A stretch of 64,000 bases of DNA, taken from DATFQE01 sp963739085 (GTDB taxonomy: Bacteria; Actinomycetota; Thermoleophilia; Gaiellales; Gaiellaceae). Location: NCBI GenBank assembly GCA_963739085.1, contig CAVTZA010000010.1:391515-455514 (forward strand), given 5' to 3'. Below the pieces are notes generated by a model. It was not told where the DNA came from. It searched no databases and saw only the letters and a list, made by a program, of their open reading frames with translations. Numbering within the stretch: the stretch's first letter is position 1; each line of letters begins with the position of its first letter. The position numbers and the translations under genes were made by a program. Below are positions 9,180-17,730 of this stretch, piece by piece.

Positions 9180-10633
9180 TGAGCTCGGGCGGCGACAGCC
9201 CGGATCGCCCGCGCGTCGGCGTCGACGACTGGGTCGCCGAGGTCGAGGAGCGCATCGAGCCCGGCAAGGGCGTCGCCGGACACCTCCGCCGTTGGGCATC
9301 GCTCGTACCGGGCTCTCTCCAGCTGGCCGTGTTCGTCGGCGTCGCCGCCACGCTGCCGCTCTGGATGGGCCGCGGGGACCTCTTCGCCTACGGCATCTTC
9401 ACGCTGCTCTACGTCCTGCTCGGCCTGGGGCTGAACGTCGTGGTCGGGTACGCCGGCCTGCTCGACCTCGGCTACGTGGCGTTCTTCGGGTTCGGCGCGT
9501 ACTTCTACGCCCTGGTCTCCTCCCCGCACTACGGGATCCACTGGCCGGCGCTCGTGTCGATCCCGATCATCGTCGTCTCGACGGCGATTCTCGGCCTCCT
9601 CCTCGGGATTCCGTCCCGACGCCTGCTGGGCGACTACCTCGCGATCGTGACGCTCTTCTTCGGCCAGGCGTTCGTGGTCTTCGTCCTCGCCGCGAATCCG
9701 ACCGTTGCGGGCATGGGGCTGACCGGCGGTCCGAACGGCATCGTCGACATCGACCCGCTGACGTTCTTCGGCTACGAGCTCACGAGCAGGACGCAGCAGT
9801 TCTACTTCCTGCTCCTGGTCGTCACGCTCGTGCTCGTCGGACTGCACTTCATCAGCGAATCCCGTACGGGCCGCGCCTGGCGCGCCCTCCGCGAGGATCC
9901 GCTCGCCGCAGAGGCGATGAGCGTCCCGGTCAACCGCCTCAAGCTGATGGCGTTCGCGTTCGGTTCGGGGATCGCGGGCCTCGCGGGGTGCATCTTCGCG
10001 GCCGTCCTCACGGCCGTCAGCCCGGGAAACTTCGCACTGCCGCTCTTGATCACCATCTACGCGATCGTGATTCTCGGCGGCATCGGCAGTCTGACCGGCG
10101 TGATCCTCGGTGCGATCGTGATCAACGCCTCGTTCCAGTTCCTCGCGCCCGAGAACCCGCAGGACCGAGCCCGGCTGCTGTTCTACGCCGTCCTCCTGCT
10201 GCTCCTGGTCGTCGGACTGCGCTCCTGGCGGCGGGTCGGCGCCGTCCTGGGCGGGGTGGTCGCGCTCGGCGTCGTCACGCAGGCGGTCGTCGATGCGGTG
10301 GCGCCGACGTGGACCGGCGGAGGCGTCATCGAGGCCGGTCGGCTCGCGCCTGTCGTCGAGCACTGGGTGGTGATCCCTTCGGGCCACGGCCGGTTCGGAG
10401 GGATCGCATACGTCGCGCTCGTTGCGGCCGTCCTGACTCTCACCCGCCTGCACGGCCGGGTGCGGCTCGTGGCGCTCGTGCCGACCCTCTACCTCGCCGC
10501 GATCGTGTGGGAGACCAGCTTCGTCGAGCAGCCCGCGGTCGCGCGCTGGATCCTGTTCGGCGCGCTGCTCGTCGCCCTGATGAACTTCCGCCCGCAGGGG
10601 CTGCTCGGGACGCCGCGCGTGGAGATCGCCTAG
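9179..10633 (+). CDS. Branched-chain amino acid-type ABC permease (LivM family), long form
   Basis: A 484-residue LivM-type permease starting at ATG 9179, overlapping the livH stop. It has a soluble N-terminal stretch of about 45 residues, then LLYVLLGLGLNVVVGYAGLL and LGYVAFFGFGAYFYAL, which are family hallmarks, and FGSGIAGLAGCIFAAVL with GGIGSLTGVILGAIV later. The C-terminal 130 residues add extra hydrophobic segments beyond the core family length and end with MNFRPQGLLG, a LivM-type ending. It acts in the cytoplasmic membrane with LivH. The extra C-terminal helices are the only unusual aspect. Confidence 0.92.
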   Translation: MSSGGDSPDRPRVGVDDWVAEVEERIEPGKGVAGHLRRWASLVPGSLQLAVFVGVAATLPLWMGRGDLFAYGIFTLLYVLLGLGLNVVVGYAGLLDLGYVAFFGFGAYFYALVSSPHYGIHWPALVSIPIIVVSTAILGLLLGIPSRRLLGDYLAIVTLFFGQAFVVFVLAANPTVAGMGLTGGPNGIVDIDPLTFFGYELTSRTQQFYFLLLVVTLVLVGLHFISESRTGRAWRALREDPLAAEAMSVPVNRLKLMAFAFGSGIAGLAGCIFAAVLTAVSPGNFALPLLITIYAIVILGGIGSLTGVILGAIVINASFQFLAPENPQDRARLLFYAVLLLLLVVGLRSWRRVGAVLGGVVALGVVTQAVVDAVAPTWTGGGVIEAGRLAPVVEHWVVIPSGHGRFGGIAYVALVAAVLTLTRLHGRVRLVALVPTLYLAAIVWETSFVEQPAVARWILFGALLVALMNFRPQGLLGTPRVEIA

Positions 10634-10647
10634 TGATGGGGCACTAA

Positions 10648-11433
10648 ATGGCGCTGCTCGAGTTGAAGGACGTGACGAAGTCCTTCGGCGGCCTCCACGT
10701 GGTCGACAAGCTGAGCCTGGCCGTCGATGAAGGCGAGATCGTGAGCTTGATCGGCCCGAACGGAGCCGGCAAGACCACGGTCTTCAACCTCGTCACGGGG
10801 ATCTACGCGCCGGACGACGGCGAGATCCGCTTCGACGGGGCAGACATCGCGGGGCTCGCCCCTCACAAGATCACGAAGCTCGGGATCGCGCGCACCTTCC
10901 AGACGCTGCGCCTGTTCCTGAACATGAGCGTCAAGGAGAACGTCATGGCCGCCGCCTACGGCCACACCAGGTCGACCGTGTTCGAGTCGATGCTCCGGCT
11001 CCCGCGCGCCCGACGCGAGGAGCGCGAGATCGCGCGCATGGCCGAGGAGAAGCTCGCCTTCTTCGGGCAGCGGCTGATGGGCTACCGGTGGGACCAGCCC
11101 GCCTACAGCCTCTCCTACGCGAACCGCCGGCGCCTGGAGATCGCGCGAGCCATGGGAGCGAACCCCCGCGTGCTGCTGCTCGACGAGCCGGCCGCGGGCA
11201 TGAACCCGGCCGAGACGCACGAGATCACAGAGCTGATCGGCCGCCTGCGCACGGATGCGGGCTACACGATTCTCGTGATCGAGCACGACATGCACGTCGT
11301 CGAAGGCATCTCCGATCGGGTCGTCGCGCTCGACCACGGTGTCAAGATCGCCGAGGGCTCGTTCGAGCAGGTGGCGACCAACGAGCTCGTCGTGGAGGCG
11401 TACCTCGGGCTGAAGGCGGCGGAGCCGGGCTGA
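10648..11433 (+). CDS. Branched-chain amino acid-type ABC ATPase (LivG family)
   Basis: A 261-residue ATPase: Walker A GPNGAGKTT near residue 38, signature segment YSLSYANRRRLEIARAM (the relaxed LSYG-type signature usual in LivG), Walker B VLLLDEPAAGMNPAET, and switch His in VIEHDM. The C-terminal extension (DHGVKIAEGSFEQV) is typical of LivG. It provides one half of the ATPase heterodimer for the importer. ATG 10648 is separated by 14 bases from the livM stop, and the stop overlaps livF as TGATG. Confidence 0.93.
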   Translation: MALLELKDVTKSFGGLHVVDKLSLAVDEGEIVSLIGPNGAGKTTVFNLVTGIYAPDDGEIRFDGADIAGLAPHKITKLGIARTFQTLRLFLNMSVKENVMAAAYGHTRSTVFESMLRLPRARREEREIARMAEEKLAFFGQRLMGYRWDQPAYSLSYANRRRLEIARAMGANPRVLLLDEPAAGMNPAETHEITELIGRLRTDAGYTILVIEHDMHVVEGISDRVVALDHGVKIAEGSFEQVATNELVVEAYLGLKAAEPG

Positions 11434-12134
11434 TGCTGCTCCGCGTCTCCGAAGTCGACACGTATTACGGCGAGATCCACATCCTGCAGGGGTTGTCGCT
11501 CGAGGTGGGTAAGGGGGAGCTCGTCTGCCTCCTGGGCGGGAACGCGTCGGGAAAGTCGACGACGCTGAAGACGATCCTCGGCCTCGTCCGCCCGCGCCGC
11601 GGTACGGTCGAGCTCGAAGGCGAGGACGTGACCCAGCGGCCGACGAGCTACCGGATCGCCCACGGCCTGGCGATCGTCCCGGAGAACCGGCGGCTCTTCG
11701 CGCCGATGACCGTGCTCGAGAACCTCCAGATGGGCGCGTACCTGCGCAAGGAGGGCTACCAGGAGGCGCTCGAGCAGGTCTTCGAGCTGTTCCCGCTGCT
11801 CCGCGAGCGGCGCAAGCAGCTCGCGGGGACGCTCTCGGGCGGCGAGCAGCAAATGGTCGCGATGGGCCGTGCGCTGATGTCGCAGCCGAAGCTGCTGCTG
11901 ATGGACGAGCCGTCGATGGGGCTCGCGCCGATCCTCGTGGAGCGGAACTTCGAGATCATCCAGCAGGTGCACCAGTCGGGCGTCGCAGTCCTCGTCGTGG
12001 AGCAGAACGCGAACGTCTCGCTCTCGATCGCCGATCGCGGCTACGTGCTCCAGACCGGGCGGGTCGTGCTCGCCGGCCAGGCGCAGGAGCTGCTCGCCGA
12101 CGAGGGCCTCCGGAAGGCCTACCTTGGCCGCTAG
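11433..12134 (+). CDS. Branched-chain amino acid-type ABC ATPase (LivF family)
   Basis: A 233-residue ATPase starting at ATG 11433 inside the livG stop. Walker A is GGNASGKST rather than the common GPNGAGKTT, still with the catalytic Lys and Ser. It has the LivF-type Q-loop region VPENRRLFAPMTVLENL, signature LSGGEQQMVAMGRAL, Walker B LLLMDEPSMGLAP and VEQN in place of the H-loop, all normal for LivF. It completes the LivKHMGF set. The next gene begins at a TTG ten bases before this gene's end. Confidence 0.93.
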   Translation: MLLRVSEVDTYYGEIHILQGLSLEVGKGELVCLLGGNASGKSTTLKTILGLVRPRRGTVELEGEDVTQRPTSYRIAHGLAIVPENRRLFAPMTVLENLQMGAYLRKEGYQEALEQVFELFPLLRERRKQLAGTLSGGEQQMVAMGRALMSQPKLLLMDEPSMGLAPILVERNFEIIQQVHQSGVAVLVVEQNANVSLSIADRGYVLQTGRVVLAGQAQELLADEGLRKAYLGR

Positions 12135-13287
12135 CCCAGCCGCAGTTCGGCCGCTGCCCGACCGGATCCGGCACCGCTTCCCGATCCTCGAGCGGCTCGT
12201 CTACATCAACAGCTGCTCGCAGGGCGCGCTCTCCGACTCCGTGCGGGAGGCATACGAGGCCTACCTCCGCGACTGGGACGAGCACGGTGCTCCCTGGGAG
12301 TACTGGGTCGAACGCGCCGAGGCAGCCCGGGCCGCGTTCGCGCGCCTCGTCAACGCGGATCCGGACGAGATCGCCGTCACGACGTCCCTCTCGGCCGGCG
12401 TCAGCGCTCTCGCCACCGGGCTTCGCTACGCCCGCCGGTCGAAGATCGTCGTGACCGACCTGGAGTTCCCGACCATCGGCCAGATCTGGCATGCCCAGGC
12501 CGCGCGGGGCGCGAGGGTCGAGCACGTGGCTCCCGCCGAGGACGGCACCGTGCCGCTGGAGCGCTTCGAGCGGGCGATCGACGAGGACACTGCGCTCGTC
12601 TCGATCACGCACGTCTCCTACCGGACCGGCGCGTTGACCGACGTCGAAGGCGTCGTCGCGCTGGCCCGGGAGCGCGGCGCGCTCGTCCTCCTCGACGCCT
12701 ACCAGACCGTCGGCTCGATGCCCGTCGACGTCAGGGGGCTCGGCGTCGACTTCCTCGCGGCCGGGGTGCTCAAGTACCTCCTCGGCTCCGCGGGCCTGGC
12801 TTTCTTCTACTGCCGCCGTGAGCTGTTCGAACGCGCGTGGCCCACCGCGACCGGCTGGTTCGCCGATCAGGACATCTTCGAGATGGACGTCCACGACTAC
12901 TCGCCGTCGCCGACCGCGCGGCGCTTCCAGTCGGGGACGCCGCCGATCCCGGCCATCTACGCCGGGATCGCCGGCATCGAGCTGATGCAGGAGATCGGGA
13001 TCGCCGAGACCCGCGAGCACGTGCACGAGCTGAACGAGCGGCTGATCGCCGGCGTCGACGAGCTCGGGGGCACGGTCGTAACGCCGAGGCAGCGCGAGCG
13101 CCACGGTGCCCTGATCTGCATCCGCTCCACGAATGTCGACGACCTGGTGTCGGCGCTCGCGGGGGACGGCATCGTCACCTCCTCCCGCGACGGCAACCTG
13201 CGCGTGTCGGCGCACAGCTACAACTCGACGGACGACGTCGACGCCGTCCTCGCCGCGCTGGCGCGTCATCGCGGCTTGCTCGCCTGA
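12124..13287 (+). CDS. Class V PLP-dependent aminotransferase
   Basis: A 387-residue fold-type I PLP enzyme of the aminotransferase class V/cysteine desulfurase group. It opens with FPILERLVYINSCSQGALS, has LLDAYQTVGSMPVDVRGLGV (the cofactor Asp and Gln region) and AAGVLKYLLGSAGLAFFY with the Schiff-base lysine. The cysteine-bearing loop expected of true desulfurases is not evident, so a transaminase or lyase acting on a pathway amino acid is more likely than sulfur transfer. The start TTG 12124 overlaps livF. Its position in the coupled run ties it to the same catabolic route. Confidence 0.85.
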   Translation: MAASPAAVRPLPDRIRHRFPILERLVYINSCSQGALSDSVREAYEAYLRDWDEHGAPWEYWVERAEAARAAFARLVNADPDEIAVTTSLSAGVSALATGLRYARRSKIVVTDLEFPTIGQIWHAQAARGARVEHVAPAEDGTVPLERFERAIDEDTALVSITHVSYRTGALTDVEGVVALARERGALVLLDAYQTVGSMPVDVRGLGVDFLAAGVLKYLLGSAGLAFFYCRRELFERAWPTATGWFADQDIFEMDVHDYSPSPTARRFQSGTPPIPAIYAGIAGIELMQEIGIAETREHVHELNERLIAGVDELGGTVVTPRQRERHGALICIRSTNVDDLVSALAGDGIVTSSRDGNLRVSAHSYNSTDDVDAVLAALARHRGLLA

Positions 13288-13289
13288 CG

Positions 13290-14258
13290 ATGGAGCAGCG
13301 GGCCCTGGGTCGTACCGGCCTCTCGCTCTCGCGCCTCTGCCTGGGGTGCGGCAACTTCGGCGGCGTCGGGTCTGCGCCGGCGTTCTTCGGCGCGGGCGAG
13401 ACCGAAGCCGAGGCCTTCGAGCTGATGGACGCCGCGATCGCGATGGGCATCAACCTGTTCGATACGGCGGATGCCTACGGGGGAGGGCGGAGCGAGACGT
13501 GGATCGGTCGCTGGCGTGCGGCGCGCGGCATCCCGGTCCTACTGAGCACGAAGGTCTTCCATTCGGTCGAGGGCGATCCCGCCGATCGGGGCCTCGCGGC
13601 CGACAGGATCAGGCGCCAGATCGAGGGCAGCCTCACCCGGCTCGGGGTCGAACGGGTCGACATGTACCTGATCCACGAGCCCGACCCGCAGACCCCACTC
13701 GAGGAGACCCTGGGCGCCCTGGACCAGCTCGTGCACTCGGGGAAGGTCGGTGCGATCGGCGCCAGCAACGTCGAGGCCGACTGGATCGAGGAAGCCCTCG
13801 CGATCGCGGAGCGTGAAAGACTCACGCCGATCGGCTGGGTGCAGAACTCCTACTCGCTGCTGGACCGCGACGCGGAGCGGGAGGTGCTTCCGCTCTGCGC
13901 CGAACGCGGCCTGGGCTTCACGCCGTTCGGACCGCTGAGCGGCGGCTGGCTCACCGGCAAGTACCGCCGGGACGAGCCGCGGCCGGAAGGCTCGAGGATG
14001 ACCCTGCGGCCGGGGCCCTACGAGCATCTCGACCGTGCGGAGGTCTACCGCGCGCTCGACGCGTTCGAGGCGGCCGCGGCCGAGCGCGGCGTGGATTCGG
14101 CCACGCTGGCACACGCCTGGGTTCTCAGCCATCCCGACGTCACCGCGGTGATCCTCGGCCCGCGGAGCCCCGGGCACCTCGAGCCACCGCGCGCGGCGCT
14201 CGAGCTCGAGCTGACTTCAAGCGAGCGCGACGAGTTGGCGTCACTCTTCCCCGCATGA
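13290..14258 (+). CDS. Aldo/keto reductase
   Basis: A 322-residue NADPH-dependent oxidoreductase with a TIM-barrel fold. It shows LGRTGLSLSRLCLGCGNFGG at the start, the catalytic Asp and Tyr in LFDTADAYGGG, the Lys in LLSTKVF and His in MYLIHEPD, then IGASN and GFTPFGPLSGGWLTGKY. It probably reduces or oxidises a carbonyl intermediate of the surrounding pathway. ATG 13290 lies two bases after the aminotransferase stop, and its own stop overlaps the next start. Substrate unknown. Confidence 0.92.
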   Translation: MEQRALGRTGLSLSRLCLGCGNFGGVGSAPAFFGAGETEAEAFELMDAAIAMGINLFDTADAYGGGRSETWIGRWRAARGIPVLLSTKVFHSVEGDPADRGLAADRIRRQIEGSLTRLGVERVDMYLIHEPDPQTPLEETLGALDQLVHSGKVGAIGASNVEADWIEEALAIAERERLTPIGWVQNSYSLLDRDAEREVLPLCAERGLGFTPFGPLSGGWLTGKYRRDEPRPEGSRMTLRPGPYEHLDRAEVYRALDAFEAAAAERGVDSATLAHAWVLSHPDVTAVILGPRSPGHLEPPRAALELELTSSERDELASLFPA

Positions 14259-15232
14259 TCCTCGTCCTCTCCGAGCCCGAAGTCGAGCGGCTCCTGCCGA
14301 TGGAGGCGTGCATCGACGTGATGAGCGAGGCGCTCGCCGCCCTCGCGCGCGGCGCGATGTACCAGCCGTTGCGCGCGGTGGTCCGCCCGCCCGACGCTCC
14401 CGGCCTGATCGGCCTCATGCCCGCCTACCGCTCGGCCGCGCCGGCGGCTTTCGGCCTCAAGGCGGTGAACGTGATGCCCGGCAACCCCGCCCGCGGCCTG
14501 GACATGCACCAGGGCGTCGTCCTGCTCTCCGACGGCGACACGGGCGAGCTGAGCGCGATCGTGAACGCGTCGGCGATCACCGCGATCCGGACGGCTGCCG
14601 TCTCCGGGGTCGCGACGCGGGCGCTCGCGCGGGAAGACACGCGCGAGCTGGCGATCCTCGGCGCGGGCGTCCAGGCCAGGTCGCACCTCCAGGCGATGGC
14701 GGCCGTTCGCCCGTTCGAGCGTGCGCGGATCTGGAGCAGGACGGCGGCGAACGCGGAACGCCTCGCGGCCGAGGCCGGCGTGCCGTTCCCGGTGGAGGCG
14801 GTCGAGAGCGCCGAGGTCGCCGTCCGCGGAGCCGACGTGATCGTGACCGCGACGTCCTCGCCGACGCCCGTGCTCGAGCGGGCGTGGCTCGGCGAAGGCG
14901 CGCACGTGAACGCCGTCGGGTCGTCGATCCCGACCACGCGCGAGCTCGACTCCGAGACGGTTGCGGCCGCGGCGCTCTTCGTCGACCGGCGCGAGTCGAC
15001 CGAGAACGAGTCGGGCGACTACCTGCTGGCGCTCCGCGACGGAGCGATCGAGCCGGGGCATATCCGGGCAGAGCTCGGCGACGTCCTCGTCGGCGCGGCT
15101 CCCGGCCGCACGTCGGACACCGAGCTCACGCTCTTCAAGTCGCTCGGGCTCGCCGTCGAGGATCTCGCGGCCGCCCAGTACGTCGTCGAGCGTGCCCGTG
15201 AGAGCGGCGTGGGCACCGAGGTCGCCCTCTGA
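14255..15232 (+). CDS. Ornithine cyclodeaminase/mu-crystallin/alanine dehydrogenase family protein
   Basis: A 325-residue member of the OCD/mu-crystallin family. It has the Rossmann motif ILGAGVQARSHLQAM, the substrate region VNVMPGNPARGLDMHQG, AITAIRTAAVSG, and the C-terminal VNAVGSSIPTTRELD and LGDVLVG. Family members reduce imines to amino acids or cyclise ornithine to proline with NAD(P). Next to a PLP aminotransferase and a threonine-dehydratase-like lyase it likely processes an amino or imino acid released earlier in the pathway. ATG 14255 overlaps the reductase stop. Confidence 0.9.
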   Translation: MILVLSEPEVERLLPMEACIDVMSEALAALARGAMYQPLRAVVRPPDAPGLIGLMPAYRSAAPAAFGLKAVNVMPGNPARGLDMHQGVVLLSDGDTGELSAIVNASAITAIRTAAVSGVATRALAREDTRELAILGAGVQARSHLQAMAAVRPFERARIWSRTAANAERLAAEAGVPFPVEAVESAEVAVRGADVIVTATSSPTPVLERAWLGEGAHVNAVGSSIPTTRELDSETVAAAALFVDRRESTENESGDYLLALRDGAIEPGHIRAELGDVLVGAAPGRTSDTELTLFKSLGLAVEDLAAAQYVVERARESGVGTEVAL

Positions 15233-16182
15233 TCCCGCTCGAGCAGATCCGGGCGGCGCGCGAGACCATCGCCGGGACGGCGATCCGCACGCCGCTCGTC
15301 CGGCTGAACGCACCCGAGGCGCCGGCGGAGATCTACCTGAAGCTCGAGAACCTGCAGCCGATCGGCTCCTTCAAGCTGCGCGGCGCCTACAACGCGGTGC
15401 GGAACGCCTCCGCGGAGGAGCTCGCGAACGGTGTCCTGACCGCGAGCGCAGGGAACATGGCCCAGGGGCTGGCCTGGGCGGCCCGCGAGGTGGGCGTGCC
15501 GTGCACGATCGTCGTGCCCGACCACGCGCCGGAGACGAAGCTGGCGGCGATCGCCCGCCTCGGCGGCGAGGTCGTCAGGGTCCCGTTCGAACGCTGGTGG
15601 GAGACGATCGAGCAGCATCGCTTCGAGGGCGTCGACGGCTTGTTCGTGCACCCGGTCGAGAACGACTCGGTCATGGCCGGGAACGGGACGATCGGCCTCG
15701 AGATCCTCGAGGACTTGCCCGATGCGGACGCCGTGATCATCCCCTGGGGCGGCGGCGGCCTCACGACCGGCATTGCCAGCGCAATCAAGGCACTGGCCCC
15801 CGCTGTCAAGATCTACATCGCGGAGCCGGAGACCGGCGCGCCGGTGACGGCCACGCTGGCGGCGGGCTCGCCGCAGGAGGTGGAGTACCAGCCGTCGTTC
15901 GTCGACGGCTCCGGCGCCCGGGCGCTCCTCCCGCGCATGTGGGCGCTCGCGGAGCCCCTGCTCGACGGCGCCTACCCGGTCACGCTGGACGACACCGCCG
16001 CAGCGGTCCGGCTGATCGCCGAGCGGGCGCGTGTAATCGCGGAGGGAGCGGGGGCGCTGGCGACGGCCGTGGCGCTTTCCGGCCGGGCGGGGGAGGGCAA
16101 GATCGTGTGCATCGTCTCGGGTGGGAACATCGACTTCGAGGTGCTTGCGACCGTCCTCGGCGGCGAGACACCGCGCGGCTAG
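15229..16182 (+). CDS. Threonine/serine dehydratase-like PLP lyase (fold type II)
   Basis: The conserved body includes IYLKLENLQPIGSFKLRGAY with the PLP lysine at about residue 49, ASAGNMAQGLAWAAREVGVP and a glycine-rich phosphate loop IPWGGGGLTTGIA. A late GTG at 15397 would remove the catalytic lysine, so translation must begin upstream. An in-frame TGA at 15199 leaves only CTG 15229 as a start-like codon, overlapping the previous gene's stop as CTGA. At about 317 residues it lacks the regulatory ACT domain of biosynthetic IlvA, so it is a catabolic-type dehydratase, serine racemase or similar lyase. It closes the co-directional run of 1-16 kb. Confidence 0.85.
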   Translation: MIPLEQIRAARETIAGTAIRTPLVRLNAPEAPAEIYLKLENLQPIGSFKLRGAYNAVRNASAEELANGVLTASAGNMAQGLAWAAREVGVPCTIVVPDHAPETKLAAIARLGGEVVRVPFERWWETIEQHRFEGVDGLFVHPVENDSVMAGNGTIGLEILEDLPDADAVIIPWGGGGLTTGIASAIKALAPAVKIYIAEPETGAPVTATLAAGSPQEVEYQPSFVDGSGARALLPRMWALAEPLLDGAYPVTLDDTAAAVRLIAERARVIAEGAGALATAVALSGRAGEGKIVCIVSGGNIDFEVLATVLGGETPRG

Positions 16183-16204
16183 AACCTCGGCGGCGCCGTG
16201 CGGG

Positions 16205-16243
16205 TTGGCCGTGCTGGACTCGACCCACCGATCTCGAGCTGCC
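16205..16243 (-). other. Degenerate tRNA 3'-end-like fragment A
   Basis: The minus strand of this stretch resembles the T-arm and acceptor 3' strand of a tRNA: GGGTCGAGTCCAGCACGGCC, with a near-perfect TPsiC-loop motif. The T stem no longer pairs properly and no D-arm or anticodon arm precedes it. It shares GTGCTGGACTCGA (plus strand) with similar fragments at 19648, 34471 and 45285 (the last with one change). It is read as a scar of tRNA-targeted integration or a tRNA-derived repeat, not a functional tRNA. Confidence 0.45.
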
Positions 16244-16323
16244 GACCCCACGCCTCATTCGTGACTGAGGTGTGAGCAACACGCCGCCGGGAATAGCGCT
16301 CATCACCAACCAAGGAGGTATTG

Positions 16324-16728
16324 ATGGAGCGCGACGACAACACCATGACGACGGCCGACCTTGCGGGGACGACGCGTGCTGATGGCTCGGAAGACGAGCG
16401 TGAGGAGTCTCAGCTCGACGTCACCGACGACCAGGGCACCGCTACCGGTGACGAAGAACGAAGCCCGCTGCTGCCGACCGACGAGGCGGCAGACTTCCAG
16501 GAACGTTGGTCGGAGCTGCAGACGAGCTTCGTCGATGAGCCGCGCCGTTCGGTGCAAGAGGGCGATTCGCTCGTCGCGGAACTCATGCAGCGGCTAGCGC
16601 ACTCGTTTGCCGAGGAGCGCCAAACGCTGGAGGCCCAGTGGGATCGCGGAGACGACGTCTCCACCGAGGACCTTCGCGTTGCGCTGCAGCGCTACCGCTC
16701 CTTCTTCGACCGACTGCTCTCGGCCTAG
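16324..16728 (+). CDS. Small acidic hypothetical protein
   Basis: A 134-residue cytosolic protein. A strong Shine-Dalgarno (AAGGAGG at 16312-16318) lies five bases before ATG 16324, so expression is likely. The first 45 residues are acidic and disordered (many D, E, T). The rest (FQERWSELQTSFVDEPRRSV, then LVAELMQRLAHSF) is helical and ends RYRSFFDRLL, a pattern I associate with widespread unnamed actinobacterial proteins of this size. No catalytic motif or membrane segment is visible. It stands alone between the catabolic run and the hydrolase/TetR pair. Confidence 0.75.
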   Translation: MERDDNTMTTADLAGTTRADGSEDEREESQLDVTDDQGTATGDEERSPLLPTDEAADFQERWSELQTSFVDEPRRSVQEGDSLVAELMQRLAHSFAEERQTLEAQWDRGDDVSTEDLRVALQRYRSFFDRLLSA

Positions 16729-16747
16729 GCGCCGATCGGGAGTGCGC

Positions 16748-16832
16748 TTCATGTGACGCGCGCCGGGCGGGCCTCGACTTCGCGGTACTCGCCGGTCTCC
16801 ACGAGCCGCGCCAGCCGGTCGACGGCATCCCA
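16748..16832. repeat. 85-bp direct repeat, copy 1 (stranded copy of the kynureninase 3' end)
   Basis: These 85 bases match 18376-18460 with a single mismatch (16758 G versus 18386 C). Copy 2 is the true 3' end of the kynureninase gene, including its stop codon. Here the segment is not attached to any kynureninase body; it ends four bases before the stop codon of the minus-strand hydrolase. The two copies bracket the hydrolase/TetR pair. Confidence 0.95.
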
Positions 16833-16836
16833 CGGG

Positions 16837-17676
16837 TCAGGCAGGTTGAGCCGTGAGCGAGTGGCGCGCGTAGAACGAGGCGAGGCCTTCGGCCAATCCC
16901 TGGGGGTCCTGCAGGTGAAGCAGGTGCGTCGTGCCGGCAAGCTGGAACCGCTCGGCGTTCGGTAGCCACGAGAGCAGCAGCTCGAGGCGATCGGGGAAGG
17001 TGGGCTCGGTGTTCTCACCGAGGACACCGAGCACCGGCTGCGTGATCCGGCTCGCATCCTCCTGTGTGAACGACCAGCTCTGCAAGGCGGGGAGCTCCTG
17101 GCCGAAGAACGCGTCTGCGTCGGCGACGGCTTGCTCGAAGACGCCCGGCAGTCCCCGCTCCAGTCGAGTCCGGTATCCCGATCCGAAGACGCCCCGGGCG
17201 AACGTGTCGACCGCAGCGGCCTTGTCGCCGGCGCGATAACGCTGGATCGCCGGCGCGACGAATTCCTGGACGAACTGCGCCTGCTCCGGAGTCGGCGGCA
17301 CCGGCCGCGCCGGCTCCAGCAGCGCAAGAGTGAGAACCGCATCCGGAAAGTCCAGGGCCAGCTGGAGCGCGATCAGGGCGCTCGAGGAGTGGCCCGCGAC
17401 ATGCGCCCGCTCGATCTCAAGATGCCGCATGAGCAGCGCGCAGTGCGCAGCGTGCTGGGCCATGCTGATCGGCCCCTGCGACCGCCCGCTGCCGCCGAAG
17501 CCGGCACGGTGGTACCTCAGGAGCAGGTGGTGATCCGCGAGCGCCGCCTGCTCCACGAGCGGCTCGGCCCAAGCTGCGCACAGACCCCAATGGATCAGGA
17601 CGACCGGAACGCCCGAGCCCCGCAGCTCGTACTCCAACTCGAGTCCGTCGACCGTTGCCCGCTCCATCTCCCTCAT
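16837..17676 (-). CDS. Alpha/beta hydrolase
   Basis: A 279-residue alpha/beta hydrolase. It shows HWG after the first strands (oxyanion hole), YHRAGFGGSGRS, the nucleophile elbow GHSSSA, and a late catalytic His in GTTHLLHLQDP. Candidate starts are ATG 17676 and ATG 17667 (MERATVDG). It is transcribed divergently from a TetR regulator across a 54-bp gap that contains an inverted repeat, the usual arrangement for a repressor and its target. The substrate is unknown. The 85-bp repeat copy begins immediately after its stop codon. Confidence 0.88.
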   Translation of the reverse strand: MREMERATVDGLELEYELRGSGVPVVLIHWGLCAAWAEPLVEQAALADHHLLLRYHRAGFGGSGRSQGPISMAQHAAHCALLMRHLEIERAHVAGHSSSALIALQLALDFPDAVLTLALLEPARPVPPTPEQAQFVQEFVAPAIQRYRAGDKAAAVDTFARGVFGSGYRTRLERGLPGVFEQAVADADAFFGQELPALQSWSFTQEDASRITQPVLGVLGENTEPTFPDRLELLLSWLPNAERFQLAGTTHLLHLQDPQGLAEGLASFYARHSLTAQPA

Positions 17677-17688
17677 GCCTTATAATCG

Positions 17689-17725
17689 CTACACAGTAAC
17701 TGGAGTGAATTGACTGCTACTGTAG
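17689..17725. promoter_or_regulatory. Putative TetR operator and divergent promoter
   Basis: The gap between the divergent hydrolase and TetR genes contains the inverted repeat ACAGTA (17693-17698) and TACTGT (17718-17723), separated by 19 bases, with a weaker inner repeat around AGTGAATTGACT. A perfect TATAAT (17681-17686) on the plus strand lies just upstream, so a repressor bound here would cover the TetR transcription start. This assignment is inferred from position and symmetry only. Confidence 0.55.
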
Positions 17726-17730
17726 TCGAA

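Noticed and set aside
15397..16182. The dehydratase starting at GTG 15397
   Set aside because: This would remove the PLP lysine and the N-terminal conserved segment, which are encoded intact upstream in the same frame.
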